A stretch of DNA of 49,781 nt, from contig JBBBWG010029821.1 in the NCBI GenBank assembly GCA_037176905.1, forward strand, positions 1,879-51,659, read 5' to 3'. The position numbers and the translations under genes were made by a program. The notes beneath the pieces were generated by a model that saw nothing but the letters and a program-made list of their open reading frames with translations, was not told the origin of the DNA and searched no databases. The stretch is from Azolla pinnata. Lineage: Eukaryota > Streptophyta > Polypodiopsida > Salviniales > Salviniaceae. Positions 1 through 10,900 of this stretch are shown here, piece by piece (position 1 is the first letter of the stretch; the number at the start of each line of letters is the position of its first letter).

Positions 1-32
1 GGTTTTCAGAAGTGGGAAGGGACAAGGAAAAA

Positions 33-52
33 CCCCCCCCCCCCCCCCCCCC
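33..52. repeat. poly-C run
   Basis: An uninterrupted run of about 20 C. It lies in what is probably an intron or upstream part of the fucosyltransferase-like gene. Homopolymers of this length are prone to sequencing error, so the exact length is uncertain. Confidence 0.9.
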
Positions 53-198
53 TTGTTGTTGAGCTTTGACTTCTAGTCCGACTTTGTGAAATGTCTTGAG
101 ATGTGTAGATGGCCGAAAAAAAGCCAGATAGTAAGTAGCCTTTGTCTTAATTTTGTCCCCCTTTTGCACCGCTCTGCTTGTTGCTGCTGTCGCCACAG

Positions 199-1759
199 GA
201 GATCGGCGTAACCAGTGGGATTGCTACTTCTTGCCCGAAACCAGCAAGGAGTGCAAGCTCCGGGCTCGGGAGCTCCGCTCCCAGCCTGAAGCCGTGGAGA
301 AGGGCATCATCGTGGAGAACACGAGGTACAGCTGGAACGAGATGTGGACCAGCCCGATCGCCAGGTGAGGATAGACAGATGCGCCATACAACAGCTTCTC
401 GGATTCGGACTTTGAAATTCGCATGTTGTTCGGAGTTTCGATGTTTGCATGTGTTGTTCGAATCGTGGCGGCCGGTGTTTTGATGTGGCGATTTTTTGGG
501 GTTTTTTTCTTTTGCCTTTCGTTAGCCGGTGGGGCACTCCGTGGGAGTACATGCAGACGACGGCCGATGTCCACGGCAAGCTCATCAAGCATCCTGCGAG
601 CGATCGGCGCTGGTGGAGAGCCCAGGTCTCGCAGATCTTGATATCCCCCAATCTCTCGATCTCTTTCCGAATGACCCATGCACAGCTAGCTAGACGCTGA
701 TCTTGCGATGAAATCCTTTTGTCTCGGGATCGGATCGGATCGAGCAGGCGATCCGTTACATGATGCGGTTCCCGAGCGAGTACACGTGCCGCCTCATGAA
801 CCAGGCGCGGCACCGGTATTTCGGAGCGGCGGCGGCGCGAGCCATGGCGGCGATGTTGCCGCCAGATTGGCCCGAGGTATGATGATCCATTGATGCTTTC
901 TAGGAAGGAAGGAAGGAAAGGAAGGAAGGAAGGAGGAGAAGGGAGAGAGCATCTATCTAGCCCCACCAAACTAAATTTGGCTAAGAGATCACAGGTTGCG
1001 GCGCCGAATGTGGAGGGGGAGATGGAGAGGATCGTGTGGGCGAGCCGCGGGCCGTGGATTCCGCGCCCGATGATCAGCATGCATGTGAGGCTGGGCGACA
1101 AGGCGCGCGAGATGGAGATGGTGCCGTATCCCAAGTACATGGAGCTCGCGTCGCGCTTGCGCACCAGCTTCCCCGACGCAACCAACATCTGGCTAGCCAC
1201 AGAAATGGAGGTAAGAAAAAGGGGAAAAAACAACACAAACCACACACAATCACATGATGCCAATCGAGAGTGGGGAAGATAGTTTGAGGTCGATCGATTG
1301 GGGGACACACTTGTGTTTTGGCTTTTCATACGGATCGGCGATTCGGGTGGCGTTGTGGCGGCAATATGGCGGCAATGCTGGTGGCAATGCTGGCGGCAAT
1401 GACCCTAAACCCTAAACCCTAAATCCTAAACCCTAAACCCTAAACCCTAACCCCTAAACCCCTCAACCTGGCGGCCACAGGACGTGATCAAGGAATCGAG
1501 ACGCTACACCGACTGGAACATCTACTACACCAACATCACACGGCAGACAGGCAGCACAAGCATGTTCGAGTACGAGCAGAGCATCGGCACGGAGGCGAGC
1601 ACCAACAACGGCTTCGTCAACTTCCTCATGGCCCTCGACTCCGACTTCTTCATCGGGCCCCTCGGCTCCACGTGGAGCCTCCTCCTCGACTGCATGCGCG
1701 CGACTGGCGGCAAGCTCATGTCGGGCTTCCTCAGCGTCAACCTCGACACCTTCTGGTAG
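199..1759 (+). CDS. FUT8/NodZ-like (GT23-type) fucosyltransferase family protein, 3' part
   Basis: Five exons keep phase: 199-364, 526-625, 748-876, 995-1210 and 1481-1759. The gene begins left of the window or in an unplaced upstream exon, because the first exon seen starts inside a codon. The predicted protein carries the motif HVRLGDK in exon 4, matching the H-x-R-x-x-D-K nucleotide-sugar binding signature of alpha-1,6-fucosyltransferases (FUT8, NodZ). Further on are a STWSLLLDCMR stretch and the end VNLDTFW. GT23 enzymes move fucose from GDP-fucose to glycans in the Golgi; that this protein does so is inferred from family resemblance. Plant members of this group are often listed only as fucosyltransferase-like. 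The last intron contains a telomere-like array. The family call is fairly secure; the acceptor is unknown. Confidence 0.78.
1352..1463. repeat. Interstitial telomere-like array (CCCTAAA)n plus short GGCGGCAATGCT repeats in an intron
   Basis: Within the last intron of the fucosyltransferase-like gene, a few 12-bp GGCGGCAATGCT-type units (1352-1400) are followed by about eight CCCTAAA-type units, some with single-base variants (1403-1463). The array ends about 17 bp before the exon 5 acceptor. CCCTAAA is the C-rich strand of the Arabidopsis-type plant telomere. Confidence 0.9.
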
Positions 1760-2796
1760 ATCTTGCACACTGTGTGTTATTAATATACCCTAAAAACCTC
1801 TTTGCTCCTTTAAACCCTCCTTACCCCCCAAACACTCTGATCGTCCGGACCCTGACGAATTCTTCAAATCCAATCTCTTGTCCTTCCTTGTGAGTTTCTT
1901 CCCACCCCCGGGGCCAGACAAAAACCCCTGCATTCGCTTGTTTTGTAAGTACTCCGACGCGCCTCCATTTTTTTAAGGCCCCCATGTATACAATCAATCA
2001 GGGCATATGATGATGATCATTGATGGTTTTGATGATTTGGTTAGTAAGAATCGCACCCCCATGTGCCGTGCTTTTTCTTTGTCGATCGTCCCGATCAAGA
2101 GCGTGAATCATGGGGAAAGCTACGTCACGAGATCCGATGCCAGATCGGGCATTACCATTTTCTAACTGCCTTTGCTCCTATGTCCGCGTCGTGCTTGAAA
2201 GTTGGAGTGCGTTTTCTCGAACCCCATGCGAAGGTAGTCGAGAAATGGGGTAAGTGGTCAGTTTTGAAGACACGGACGGGTAGTCCGTCATGACACTGCA
2301 CAAGTGTCTTTCATTTGGGTTTTTTTTTTTCAAAACTTTAGACAAACGTCTGCTTCTCGTCGATCATTTGTTGCTTGGCTGAGCAGGGTCATTATTCGGT
2401 GATGGGGAAGTGGGACGATTAACCTGTGTTATGGAGTGATCGAAGAAGAGGAATAGTTAGATATAATGGTTGAAGAATACAAACAATGAGAGATTTGATC
2501 CAGTTGCTTAAATTTATCCAGACGTAGGAGTTGAAATAGATCAATTACGACAATACTCTTGGGTTAAAAAGCGATTCCTGCTCATAACATTCTGAAGAAC
2601 GTTGTCGCGAGAAACAAGAAGGATGTGTTAAAGCAAAGACAGGACCCTAGGGCCTCAGACCAAAGGATACCAGATGTCGTGCGAATATGCTGAATTAGAT
2701 AAGAGTGATCCAGATTTTCACATAAGTTTGATTACAAAAGGAAAATACAGTCGTTCCCAGAATTGGGATCAGGGCTCATGAATTTGTTTTGTGGAT

Positions 2797-3236
2797 TAGG
2801 GTTTGGAGGCGCTGGGTTTAGGGTTCAGGGTTTTGGGAGATAGCGCATAACAGAGATTCTGTGTTTTCAAGAGATGTATATCCTGAGAGAGCTAGCGTTC
2901 CAGATTCGATGAGTTTCGGCTTTAGGTTTAGATGAGATTAGGATTTTTTGTTTTTAGATCTTAGAGTTCGGCTTTGATTACATTAGATGTCCCCACTTAG
3001 ATGAGATCAGGTTCAGGTTTTAGGCTTCAATCACCGAGAAGGCCCCGCACCAGATTAGGGTTTCAAAAGCTTTTGTAGGACTCCCCGTTTTCCCAGATTA
3101 GGGTTAGGGTTAGGTTTTGAGGACACATTAGAGTTGGATCGGGGTTTGAGAAAATGGGGTTAGGGTTTGAGAAAGCAGGATTAGTTAAGGTCTGAGAAAA
3201 TAGGGTTAGGGTTTGAGAAATTAGGGTTAGGGTTTG
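2797..3236. repeat. Degenerate TTAGGG/TTTAGGG-like repeats
   Basis: Scattered TTAGGGTTT, TTTAGGG and TTAGGGTTAGGG motifs become denser to the right. From about 3150 to 3236 there is a short tandem pattern of roughly 24 bp in which GGGTTTGAGAAA is joined to TAGGGTTAG. The orientation is the G-rich strand, opposite to the array at 1403-1463. Confidence 0.75.
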
Positions 3237-3276
3237 ACATCCCTTCTCAAATACAAGACAAATTCAGAAGCTTTGG

Positions 3277-3309
3277 TTCTTCTTCTTCTTCTTCTTCTTC
3301 TTCTTCTTC
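3277..3309. repeat. (CTT)n microsatellite
   Basis: About eleven perfect CTT triplets about 300 bp upstream of the chosen start of the PPR gene. They probably lie in its promoter or leader. Confidence 0.9.
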
Positions 3310-3626
3310 CAACAAACATGGGTCAAGAAACAGAGCTTCCTTTTGTATAAATCCTCTGTTCCTTCCCCTGCTCCTCTCTGACCTCGCCATGGACGCTTCC
3401 TGCGCATCGAGACGCACCTCTGCGTGGACCATCCGTTCGCTGCTCATGCCGAGACGACGACGACGACCTGTGCAGCGCCATCGCCTGCGCACGGAAGCCG
3501 CCAGTCACACGTTTGTGGCGTACTGGAGGAAGTCGTATGTGCGTTACGGAGGAGGGTCGGAAGCGTCTGCATAGAGAAAGACACAGGGGGAAGAAAAGGG
3601 GAGAGAGGGAGAAGAGCAAGAAAGGC

Positions 3627-6202
3627 ATGGGCATGGCAAGGAAACGCAGCGCACAAAGATGGAATTCATCATCGCTCTCGCAGTCCGTCGGGGACTGCGG
3701 AATCCAGCCGCCGTTTGCTCTCTACGATCACACGAAACAGGCTGCTGGGGCGAAGCCCGATCGGATCGCACTCGTTTCCATGCTGAGAGCTTGCCATAGA
3801 TCCGAGAATGCGGCGGTGATGGGGCCCTGGATCCATGACCAGGTCATGAGAATCTCGCCCGATGCTGCCCTCGATGCTTCGCTGGGAAACGCTCTGATCG
3901 GCGCGTATGCGAATCGTGGTCTTGTAGACGACGCCATGGCCGTCTTTGGCAGCATGCTCCCGCAGCATCGGGATGTGGTCTCGTGGGGCGCGATCATGGG
4001 CGCAAACCTCAGATGTGGCAGGTTTCTGGCCGTTCTCGCTTTGTACGAGAAGATGCGGAACCAAGGCCTGTGGGAAAACCATGTCATCTTCCTCGCCGTG
4101 ATCAAGGCATGCTCTTCCTCGGACGACATCGATCGCGCCAGGACGATTCACGCGCAGATCGTTCATCGTGCCTTCGACGAGCCCAGCAGCATGGCCGTCG
4201 GGAACGCCCTCGTCCACATGTATTGTAGGTGCGGAAGCCTCGAAGAAGCGTACAAGCTCTTCTTCCGCCTCGAGACGAGAGATGTCATCACGTACAGCAC
4301 GTTGGTGGGGGCGCTCGTGGATCATCCCCACCACCACCGTCTCCATCCCCATCCCCATCAGGCGTGTCTCGAACTGGTCTGGGAAATGCTGGGAAACGGG
4401 GTGAGGCCGAATCGGTATGTGTACCTGTGCGCGATCAAGGCGTGTGCTCGAGCGGAAGATGCATCGGGAGGTAGATATGTGAATGCGGCGGTGTTCGAAG
4501 ATGGCTGGGATCGCGACGTGTTCGTCAGAAGCTATCTGGTGGGCTTGTATGCCAGATGCGGGGCGCTCGACGACGCCCGTGCGATCTTCGACATGCTGCC
4601 CGCGCGCGATGTCGTGCTGTGGGGATCCATGATGGAGGAGTATGTGAAGCAGGGGCAGCATCTCGGCGCTCTCGAGCTGTACGAGAAGATGCAGCGAAGC
4701 GACGTCGAACCCAACAAGGTGGTTTTCCTGTCTCTCCTGAAAGCCTGCGGCGCCGGCCATTCTTCGCAAGAAGGCGAATGCATCCACGGGCAGATCGTGC
4801 GCAACGAATGGGAGCGCGACGTGATGATCGGGAGCTCTCTCGTCGACATGTATGCGAAGTGCGGCCGTCTCGCCGAAGCGTGCAACGTGTTCGGCAGGCT
4901 GCCGGAGAAGAACGCGGTCACGTGGGCGTCGATGATCGCGGGGCATGTCCAGCACGGATCGGCCGCGGCGGCGATCGAGCTGTTCGACGAGATGATTAAG
5001 GAGAGGGTGAAGCCAGATGAGGTCGTGTTTCTCGGCCTCCTGAAGGCGTGCGGCGATGTGGGGGACGCCGCCCGATGCCGGCGTATACACGCGTCGATCG
5101 TCGGAGCCGAATTCGAAGGCGATCGCGATGTGAACGATGCGTTGATCGATGCATACGCCCGGTGCGGGAGCCGGGACGAGGCGATGGCGTTGCTCCGCAA
5201 GGTGCATGGCCAGATAGTCGGGGATGGACTCGAATCGGACGTGGGCACCGGCAACGCGCTTGTCGACGTGCATGCGAAGCAGGGGAGCGTGGACGAGGCG
5301 AGGAACAGAGAAAGGTTGCTCGATGACAAGTATGTTGCTTCGACGCCCGATCGGCGAGCCGCGAAGATGTTGATGCAGCGGGCGCGGGGTGCGTCTGAGG
5401 GAGCCGCGCCCGACGATTCGGCGGCTTACGGCGATTTGATCGCGGGGTACGCGGCCCACGAGCAGGCGAGCGCCGCGCTGGAGCTCTTCCAGAAGATGAA
5501 GGAGCGCGGCGAGCTTCTGCCGAGCAAGGCGACGCTGCTGAGGATTGTCAGGGCGTGCAGCGATGTGGGAGCCGCGGGGCAAGGCCGGCTTGTGCACGCG
5601 GACATTGTCAAGATCGGGCTCGACGCCGATGCCACGATCGCGAACGCGGTCCTCGAGATGCATGCCACCTGCGTGGGCGCCCGAGAGGCCCACCAGACGA
5701 TGCTCCTGGGTTCGATGCCCGGGCGGGATGTGGTCTCCTGGAGCGTGCTCGTCTCGGCGTATGCCCGCTCTGGCGAGCCCGATTCAGTCGCCAGATGCCT
5801 CCGGGAGATGCAGGCGGAGCGCCTGCTTCCCGACCGTGTCGTCTTCACCACCGTGCTCACCGCGTGCGCTCAAGCCGGCTTGCTGGAGGACGGGTGCAGA
5901 TACTTCGCCTCGATGCCTGCCGGCGGTGCCTCGCCCTTCGCCGATCACTACAACTGCCTGGTGGACTTGCTGAGCAGAGCCGGGAGGCTGAGCGATGCCC
6001 ACGGATTGCTCGCGACCATGCCCGTGCATCCCGACGTCGTGTCGTGGCGATGCCTGCTGAACGCGTGCCAGAGGTGTTGTGCGAATGCCGGCCTCGGCCG
6101 GCGGTGTATGGCGGAGATCGCCAAGTTTGCCGATCATCTCGATGCCGACGAGTTGTTTGAAGAGGGAATCCTGAATTTCGATGACGACGACGACGATGAT
6201 AG

Positions 6203-6233
<31 letters not shown>

Positions 6234-6235
6234 CG

Positions 6236-6269
<34 letters not shown>

Positions 6270-6302
6270 GGCGGCGATGCCCACAGTATTGCTGTATTCT
6301 GA
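3627..6302 (+). CDS. PLS-class pentatricopeptide repeat protein with truncated E region and poly-Asp tail
   Basis: Single-exon gene, 891 aa from the ATG at 3627; in-frame ATGs at 3537 and 3633 are alternatives. Many PPR units are visible, with the usual signatures GNALIGAYANRG, DVVSWGAIM, GSSLVDMYAKCGRL, VVFLSLLKACG and HYNCLVDLLSRAGRL, in a P-L-S pattern. PLS-class PPR proteins bind organellar RNA one base per repeat and mostly direct RNA editing in plastids or mitochondria. Here the C-terminal E domain stops soon after LLNACQRC; there is no complete E1/E2 and no DYW deaminase, so any editing role would need a partner in trans. The last 42 or so residues are an Asp-rich tail plus seven Gly, from a GAT/GGT microsatellite. 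Around 5180-5420 the repeats are disordered: one unit jumps from DEAMALLRK straight to VHGQIV, as after an internal deletion. The N-terminus is very basic; a clear transit peptide is not evident. Confidence 0.92.
6178..6275. repeat. (GAT)n/(GGT)n microsatellite coding for a poly-Asp/Gly tail
   Basis: Trinucleotide repeat inside the PPR reading frame. It codes for Asp runs broken by single Ser and Arg codons, then for Gly. The frame continues about ten codons past it to the stop at 6300-6302. Confidence 0.92.
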
Positions 6303-6764
6303 CCAAATCGATTGTTATATAGATCATTCTTTTGTCCATCCCGTTGTGTTGATTGATTCCTCTTTCTTATTGCACTTCTTGAGAGCGACTGGAATCAGCG
6401 ATCGTAATTTTTGTACACCTACTGCATCATCGGTCATAGCAATGTCTCTGGCAGATTGTAGAAACATGGGTACTTGAACACGTTAGTGTGAGGTCGATAG
6501 TGTATTGATCAATATATTGACACCAGAAGGTTGGTTTGGGTGTTGGGTTCTAAATTGGGTTAGCGAATTCTTAACCTTGCACAAATTATTAACAGAGCAT
6601 GGTTAATAGATGCCTCGGATCGTATCTTTTACATCATTAATTTTTCCGAGCAGTCTAATCCCTTAATCACCTCTAGCTCCCATGTTTAATAATTGGGTCC
6701 AGTCAAACCTTCTGCGAGCGAGGTTTGCAATAATCATCATCGCACCGATCGGCAGAATCCATCC
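6303..6764. other. Intergenic region
   Basis: AT-richer spacer between the PPR gene and the minisatellite. It probably holds the PPR 3' end. No gene or structured repeat was seen. Confidence 0.6.
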
Positions 6765-7500
6765 ATTTGCGAGAACTGTGTCGGAATCCATCTATTTGCT
6801 AGAACTATCTCGGAATCCATTTTTCCTAGAGCGGCCTCAGAAATCCATTTGCGAGAATTGTCTCGGAATCGCCAGAACTGTCACGAAATCCATCCAGTTG
6901 CCGGAGCTGCCTCGGAATCCATTTGGGGATCCATTTGCGAGAACCGTGTCGGGATCCATCCATTTGTCAAAACGATCTTCTCGGAATCCATTTCCCAGAG
7001 TTGAGCTACCTCAGAACGCATTTGCAAGGACTGTGTCGGAATCCATCCATTTGCTAGAACCATCTCGGAATCCATTTCCCAGAGCTGAGCTACCTCAGAA
7101 CAACCCATTTGCGAGAACCGTGTCGGAATCCCTCGATTTGTCAGAACCATCTCGGAATCCATTTCCCAGAGCGCCCTCAGAATCCCATTTTGCGAGAACC
7201 ATCTCAGAATCGCCAGAACTGTCACAAAATCCATCCATTTGCCAGAACCGTCTCGGAATCCATTTCCCAGAGCGGCCCCAGAATCCCACTGTTGCGAGAA
7301 CCGTACCGGAATCGCCGGAACTATCACGGAATCCATCCATTTGCCCAGAACTGTCCTGGAATCCATTTCACAGAGCCGCCTCAGAAATCCATTCGGGAAT
7401 CCATTTGCGAGAGCTGCCTTCGGAATTCATCCATTTTGCTGGAACAGAGCCATCTCAGATTTCCGTTGGCCAGAAACTATCCAATATTTCGGGAATCCGT
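6765..7500. repeat. Minisatellite upstream of the kinesin gene
   Basis: Dozens of imperfect short units built around TCGGAATCCATTTGC, AGAACTGTCTCGGAA and TTTCCCAGAGC, in higher-order units of about 60-80 bp. Because units tend to be multiples of three and contain few stop triplets, long open frames cross the array (for example 6682-7671, 329 codons, with ESIHL and RNPFPRA repeated). The array ends about 470 bp before the kinesin start codon, so it lies in the promoter or a 5' leader. I do not regard the open frame as a proven gene. Confidence 0.85.
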
Positions 7501-7968
7501 GAGCCGAAGCTTGTTTGTCTGTCAGTCAGTCTCGGAAAATCCATCCCAATTTTGCCCAGAAGGGTCTATAGCAGAAAAATCCATCCAAATGTTTTTTTGC
7601 CAGATCTGGGAACTGGAATCTGGGAATTGGAATCTGGCTTCTGGAATCTGGCTTCGGTTGTCTCTCTTTGATTCAAAAAACTTGAAGCGCTCTCTTTTCT
7701 CTCTTTCTCTCTCAGATTTCAAAATCTCTGCAGCTCAACGGCTCCTCCTTCTGCATCCGCTTCAGCCATGGCGTCGATCTCCGCCTCTTTCTTCTCCTGA
7801 TCTTCTCTGCGCCTTCTGCTTCTCCTCCTCCTCCTTCTCCTTCTCCTTCTCCTTCTCCTTCTCCATCCATCGATCCATCCATCGATCCATCCTGAGCTCT
7901 GCAGGTTTCTTTCCTTCTTTCTGTCTTCTTCTTCTGACTCTTCTGATTCTTCTGATCTCGCCACGTCC
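7501..7968 (+). other. Probable promoter and 5' leader of the kinesin-12 gene
   Basis: Pyrimidine-rich stretch: CTCTCTTTTCTCTC near 7690-7715, a (CTTCTC)n run near 7825-7862, and CCATCCATCGAT repeats near 7863-7890. It leads directly to the ATG at 7969. Such CT-rich leaders are usual in plants. No clear TATA box was seen. Confidence 0.45.
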
Positions 7969-10900
7969 ATGGCTCCTCGCCATAGCTCTCGCTTCTCCCG
8001 CTCCCGAGATCCCTTCGCTGCCTCCTCCACCCCGCCCCGCCACAAGTACGTCTTCCCCCTCGTCAACACCCCTGTTCGCAGATCTCGCGAGAACTGCGAG
8101 AATTTCCCCCCCGACAATGCTTCTGCTGACCCCATCCCCGGCAATCATCCCGTTTCCGGCCCGTTCTCGGAGATCAAATTCTCTCCGTCTGTCACTAGAT
8201 CGTCCTCGAAACCTAAACCCGCTTCCAACCTCTCCTCGTCTCTACCGGCTCGCAACCCTGTGTCTCGGCTTCCGTCTGCTCCTCCGCTGCACGCGGAAGA
8301 AGCTTCCGCCGGGAATAGCACGGCTGCGACGACGATGGCGACGACTCTGGAAGAAAACGACAACCTTGTGGGGAATGCGAAGAGAAGGCTAAACCTCGAG
8401 GCTCCACGACCTGCAAAAGAATCTGCAGAGCATGATCATGGCGTGAACGTAATAGATCGATTGCTTTCTGTGTTTCTTCCAGCAATGGATTTTGTTTCTG
8501 CAGTAGAACCCGATTCTTGTTTCCTTTGGTTCTGACAATTTCACAAAATCACTTTTTTTTGGGTCTGTGTTATCGCTTTTCTTCTTCTCTTCTTCTTCTT
8601 CTTCTTCTTCTTCTTCTTCTTCGTTTCCTTCTATCTCCTCTTCAGATTATGGTAAGGATTCGACCAGGTAACCCTAAAGAAGCTACAGAGGAAGCCACGG
8701 AGATCATCGAGAAGATCTCAGAGAACTCGCTTCGGTTGTGTGATCATCAATTCACCTTTGACCGAATCGCAGAAGAAGATACATCTCAGGTAAGGAGAAA
8801 TCAGGGTGTTTCGAAGCTCCAATGGATAAACAGCAGTTGAAAGAATATTGTTTCTTGCTTGCCTGTCTAAATTATGGTTTTGTCACCCATGGATTGTCTT
8901 GTGTCAACCTACACATTTACGTTGAATCAAAGCTTACGCATTGTTCAATACTATGCCAATTTTGTTAAAATTTAGGGTTCTTTCAAATGAGCTTGGGCTC
9001 GCAATCATTTTGTGTCTTCGTAGGTTATGCAAATTTACAGCGCCAAAATTAAGGTTTTTCTCCGAGTAAAAAATCTGTACAGATCAAAATCAATTAGCTT
9101 CACAATACAACTGGTATCACAGACTGAATTCAATGAATATCACAGACTGAGTTCCGTCATGTTCAAAATTAAGAGTAGAAAACCTTAATAGATAAAACTC
9201 AGAAGTCAGCTTCAAAATAAGGTTTTGTAGTCTCCACGTACATTTGGGTATGCAGTTTGGCTTCAGTCGTGTTCGAAATTAGGGCCTTTTTCTCGAATCT
9301 GAAAATAGGTGTCCCAGTTACAAGTTTATGTAAGTCTTAATCAAAATGAAAATTTTCAATTTTGGAGTTAAATAAGGTTCTCTTGATCCCTGAGTAAAAT
9401 TTTTATGTGGCGCTCAAAAATTAGGTCTACTTGTAGCCAGAGTAAAATAAATCTTGTTTTTGTTTGGGTGAAATCTTGCAAAGGTTGAGGTAAATCCACC
9501 CAAATTAAGCTTTATATCTTCTGTTTTCTATATTATTCATATACAGCAAGGAATGTTCAAGATGGTCGGTTTGCCATTTGTTGAGAACTGTCTAAAAGGC
9601 TTCAACAGCTCTCTCTTCACCTATGGCCAGGTATGTCTTATTGTTGCTTGAGGAAACCCTCTTACTGCTACTATGGTCATTTACACCTGAAACCCTAAAT
9701 TGATGCTATGCCGATGAAGGAAAGGATTCGTTGGTGTTTTGTTGCAACGTGATCGTTAATGATCTGCTCTGCTGATTGTTTCACTTGTTTGCCCTTACAC
9801 ATACAGACAGGAAGTGGAAAGACATACACTATGTGGGGCCCGACAGAAGGATTGATTCAAAGATCAAATGAAGAGAGAGGCTTAGCACCCCGTGTCTTTG
9901 AATACCTGTTTCACAGGATTAATGAGGTCGGTACAGTGTACTGTGGTGTCCTGTTAATTGTGCAAATATCCATGGTTTCTTTTTCTTTTTAAACTCTGTT
10001 TACAGATGATTTAAAACGAGTGTTGTTGCTGTCTCTCTCTTAATGTTTGTACAGGAAGAAGCAAAACATAAAGCTGAACAATTCTCTTATCAATGTCGGT
10101 GCTCGTTCCTTGAGGTTCAATCTCAACCTCATTTTGAATGATGAATTTAACAAAGAAAGAAAGGAAACTTGATGTGCTGCTTGTGATTGGATACCATGAT
10201 TCTTAGGAAAGAACGGAACTTGATATGCTGCTTGTGACTAGTAGATTCTTTGTCAGAGAACTTTTTAGATATCTTTTAACTTGATCAAAGACTGCTCGTG
10301 GAAAATTACAACAAAGACATCATATTGAAATGTGGTGAATAAAGGTTCTTTGTAGCTGAAGTAACTAAACCATAAGATGGGGTTGTATAATTGGATAACT
10401 GCATATTGACTTTGGCGTTCATATTCGTTTTATAAACTTGTATGTTTCTCTGTTCATAGATCTACAATGAGCAGATAACAGACTTGCTTGAACCGTCCCA
10501 GAGGAATCTTCAGGTAACAGTCAACTGTGCTGAAGCCCATTGTGCTTATTTGTATGTTTCTCAAGTCCAAAACTTGCCTCGATTTATGCTTATTCTTTGT
10601 AGATACGAGAGGATACAAAAGTGGGTGTGTATGTTGAGAACCTCTCAGAAGAGTTTGTTTCTCGAGTGGAAGACATATTTAGCGTGATATTAAAGGTATG
10701 GTCTTGTTTTCCATTTCTTATGTGTGTGTGATTCATGAACATACATTTAACAAAGACTTACATCTGTATATTCTCTCTCTAAATGTGACAGGGTTTGGCA
10801 AATCGGAAAATTGGATCAACAAGCATGAATTCAGATAGTTCTCGCTCGCATACCGTTTTTATTTGCACAATTGAGTCACGATGCAAGGTACTTGATCACT

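Larger units (their letters stand above)
1760..3536. other. Intergenic region between the fucosyltransferase-like gene and the PPR gene
   Basis: No convincing gene was seen. A 76-codon open frame at 2063-2293 has no recognisable family. The right half is rich in degenerate telomere-like motifs (see 2797-3236) and has a (CTT)n tract at 3277-3309. The 3' end of the left gene and the promoter of the PPR gene must lie here, but I cannot place a clear TATA box or polyadenylation site. Confidence 0.6.

Noticed and set aside
307-1329. 340-codon minus-strand frame
   Set aside because: It overlaps exons of the fucosyltransferase-like gene on the other strand and crosses their introns; its composition is low-complexity with no family resemblance.
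3669-5693. 674-codon open frame on the minus strand opposite the PPR gene
   Set aside because: It lies wholly antisense to a clear PPR reading frame; GC-rich codon use makes the opposite frame open. No domain is recognisable in it.
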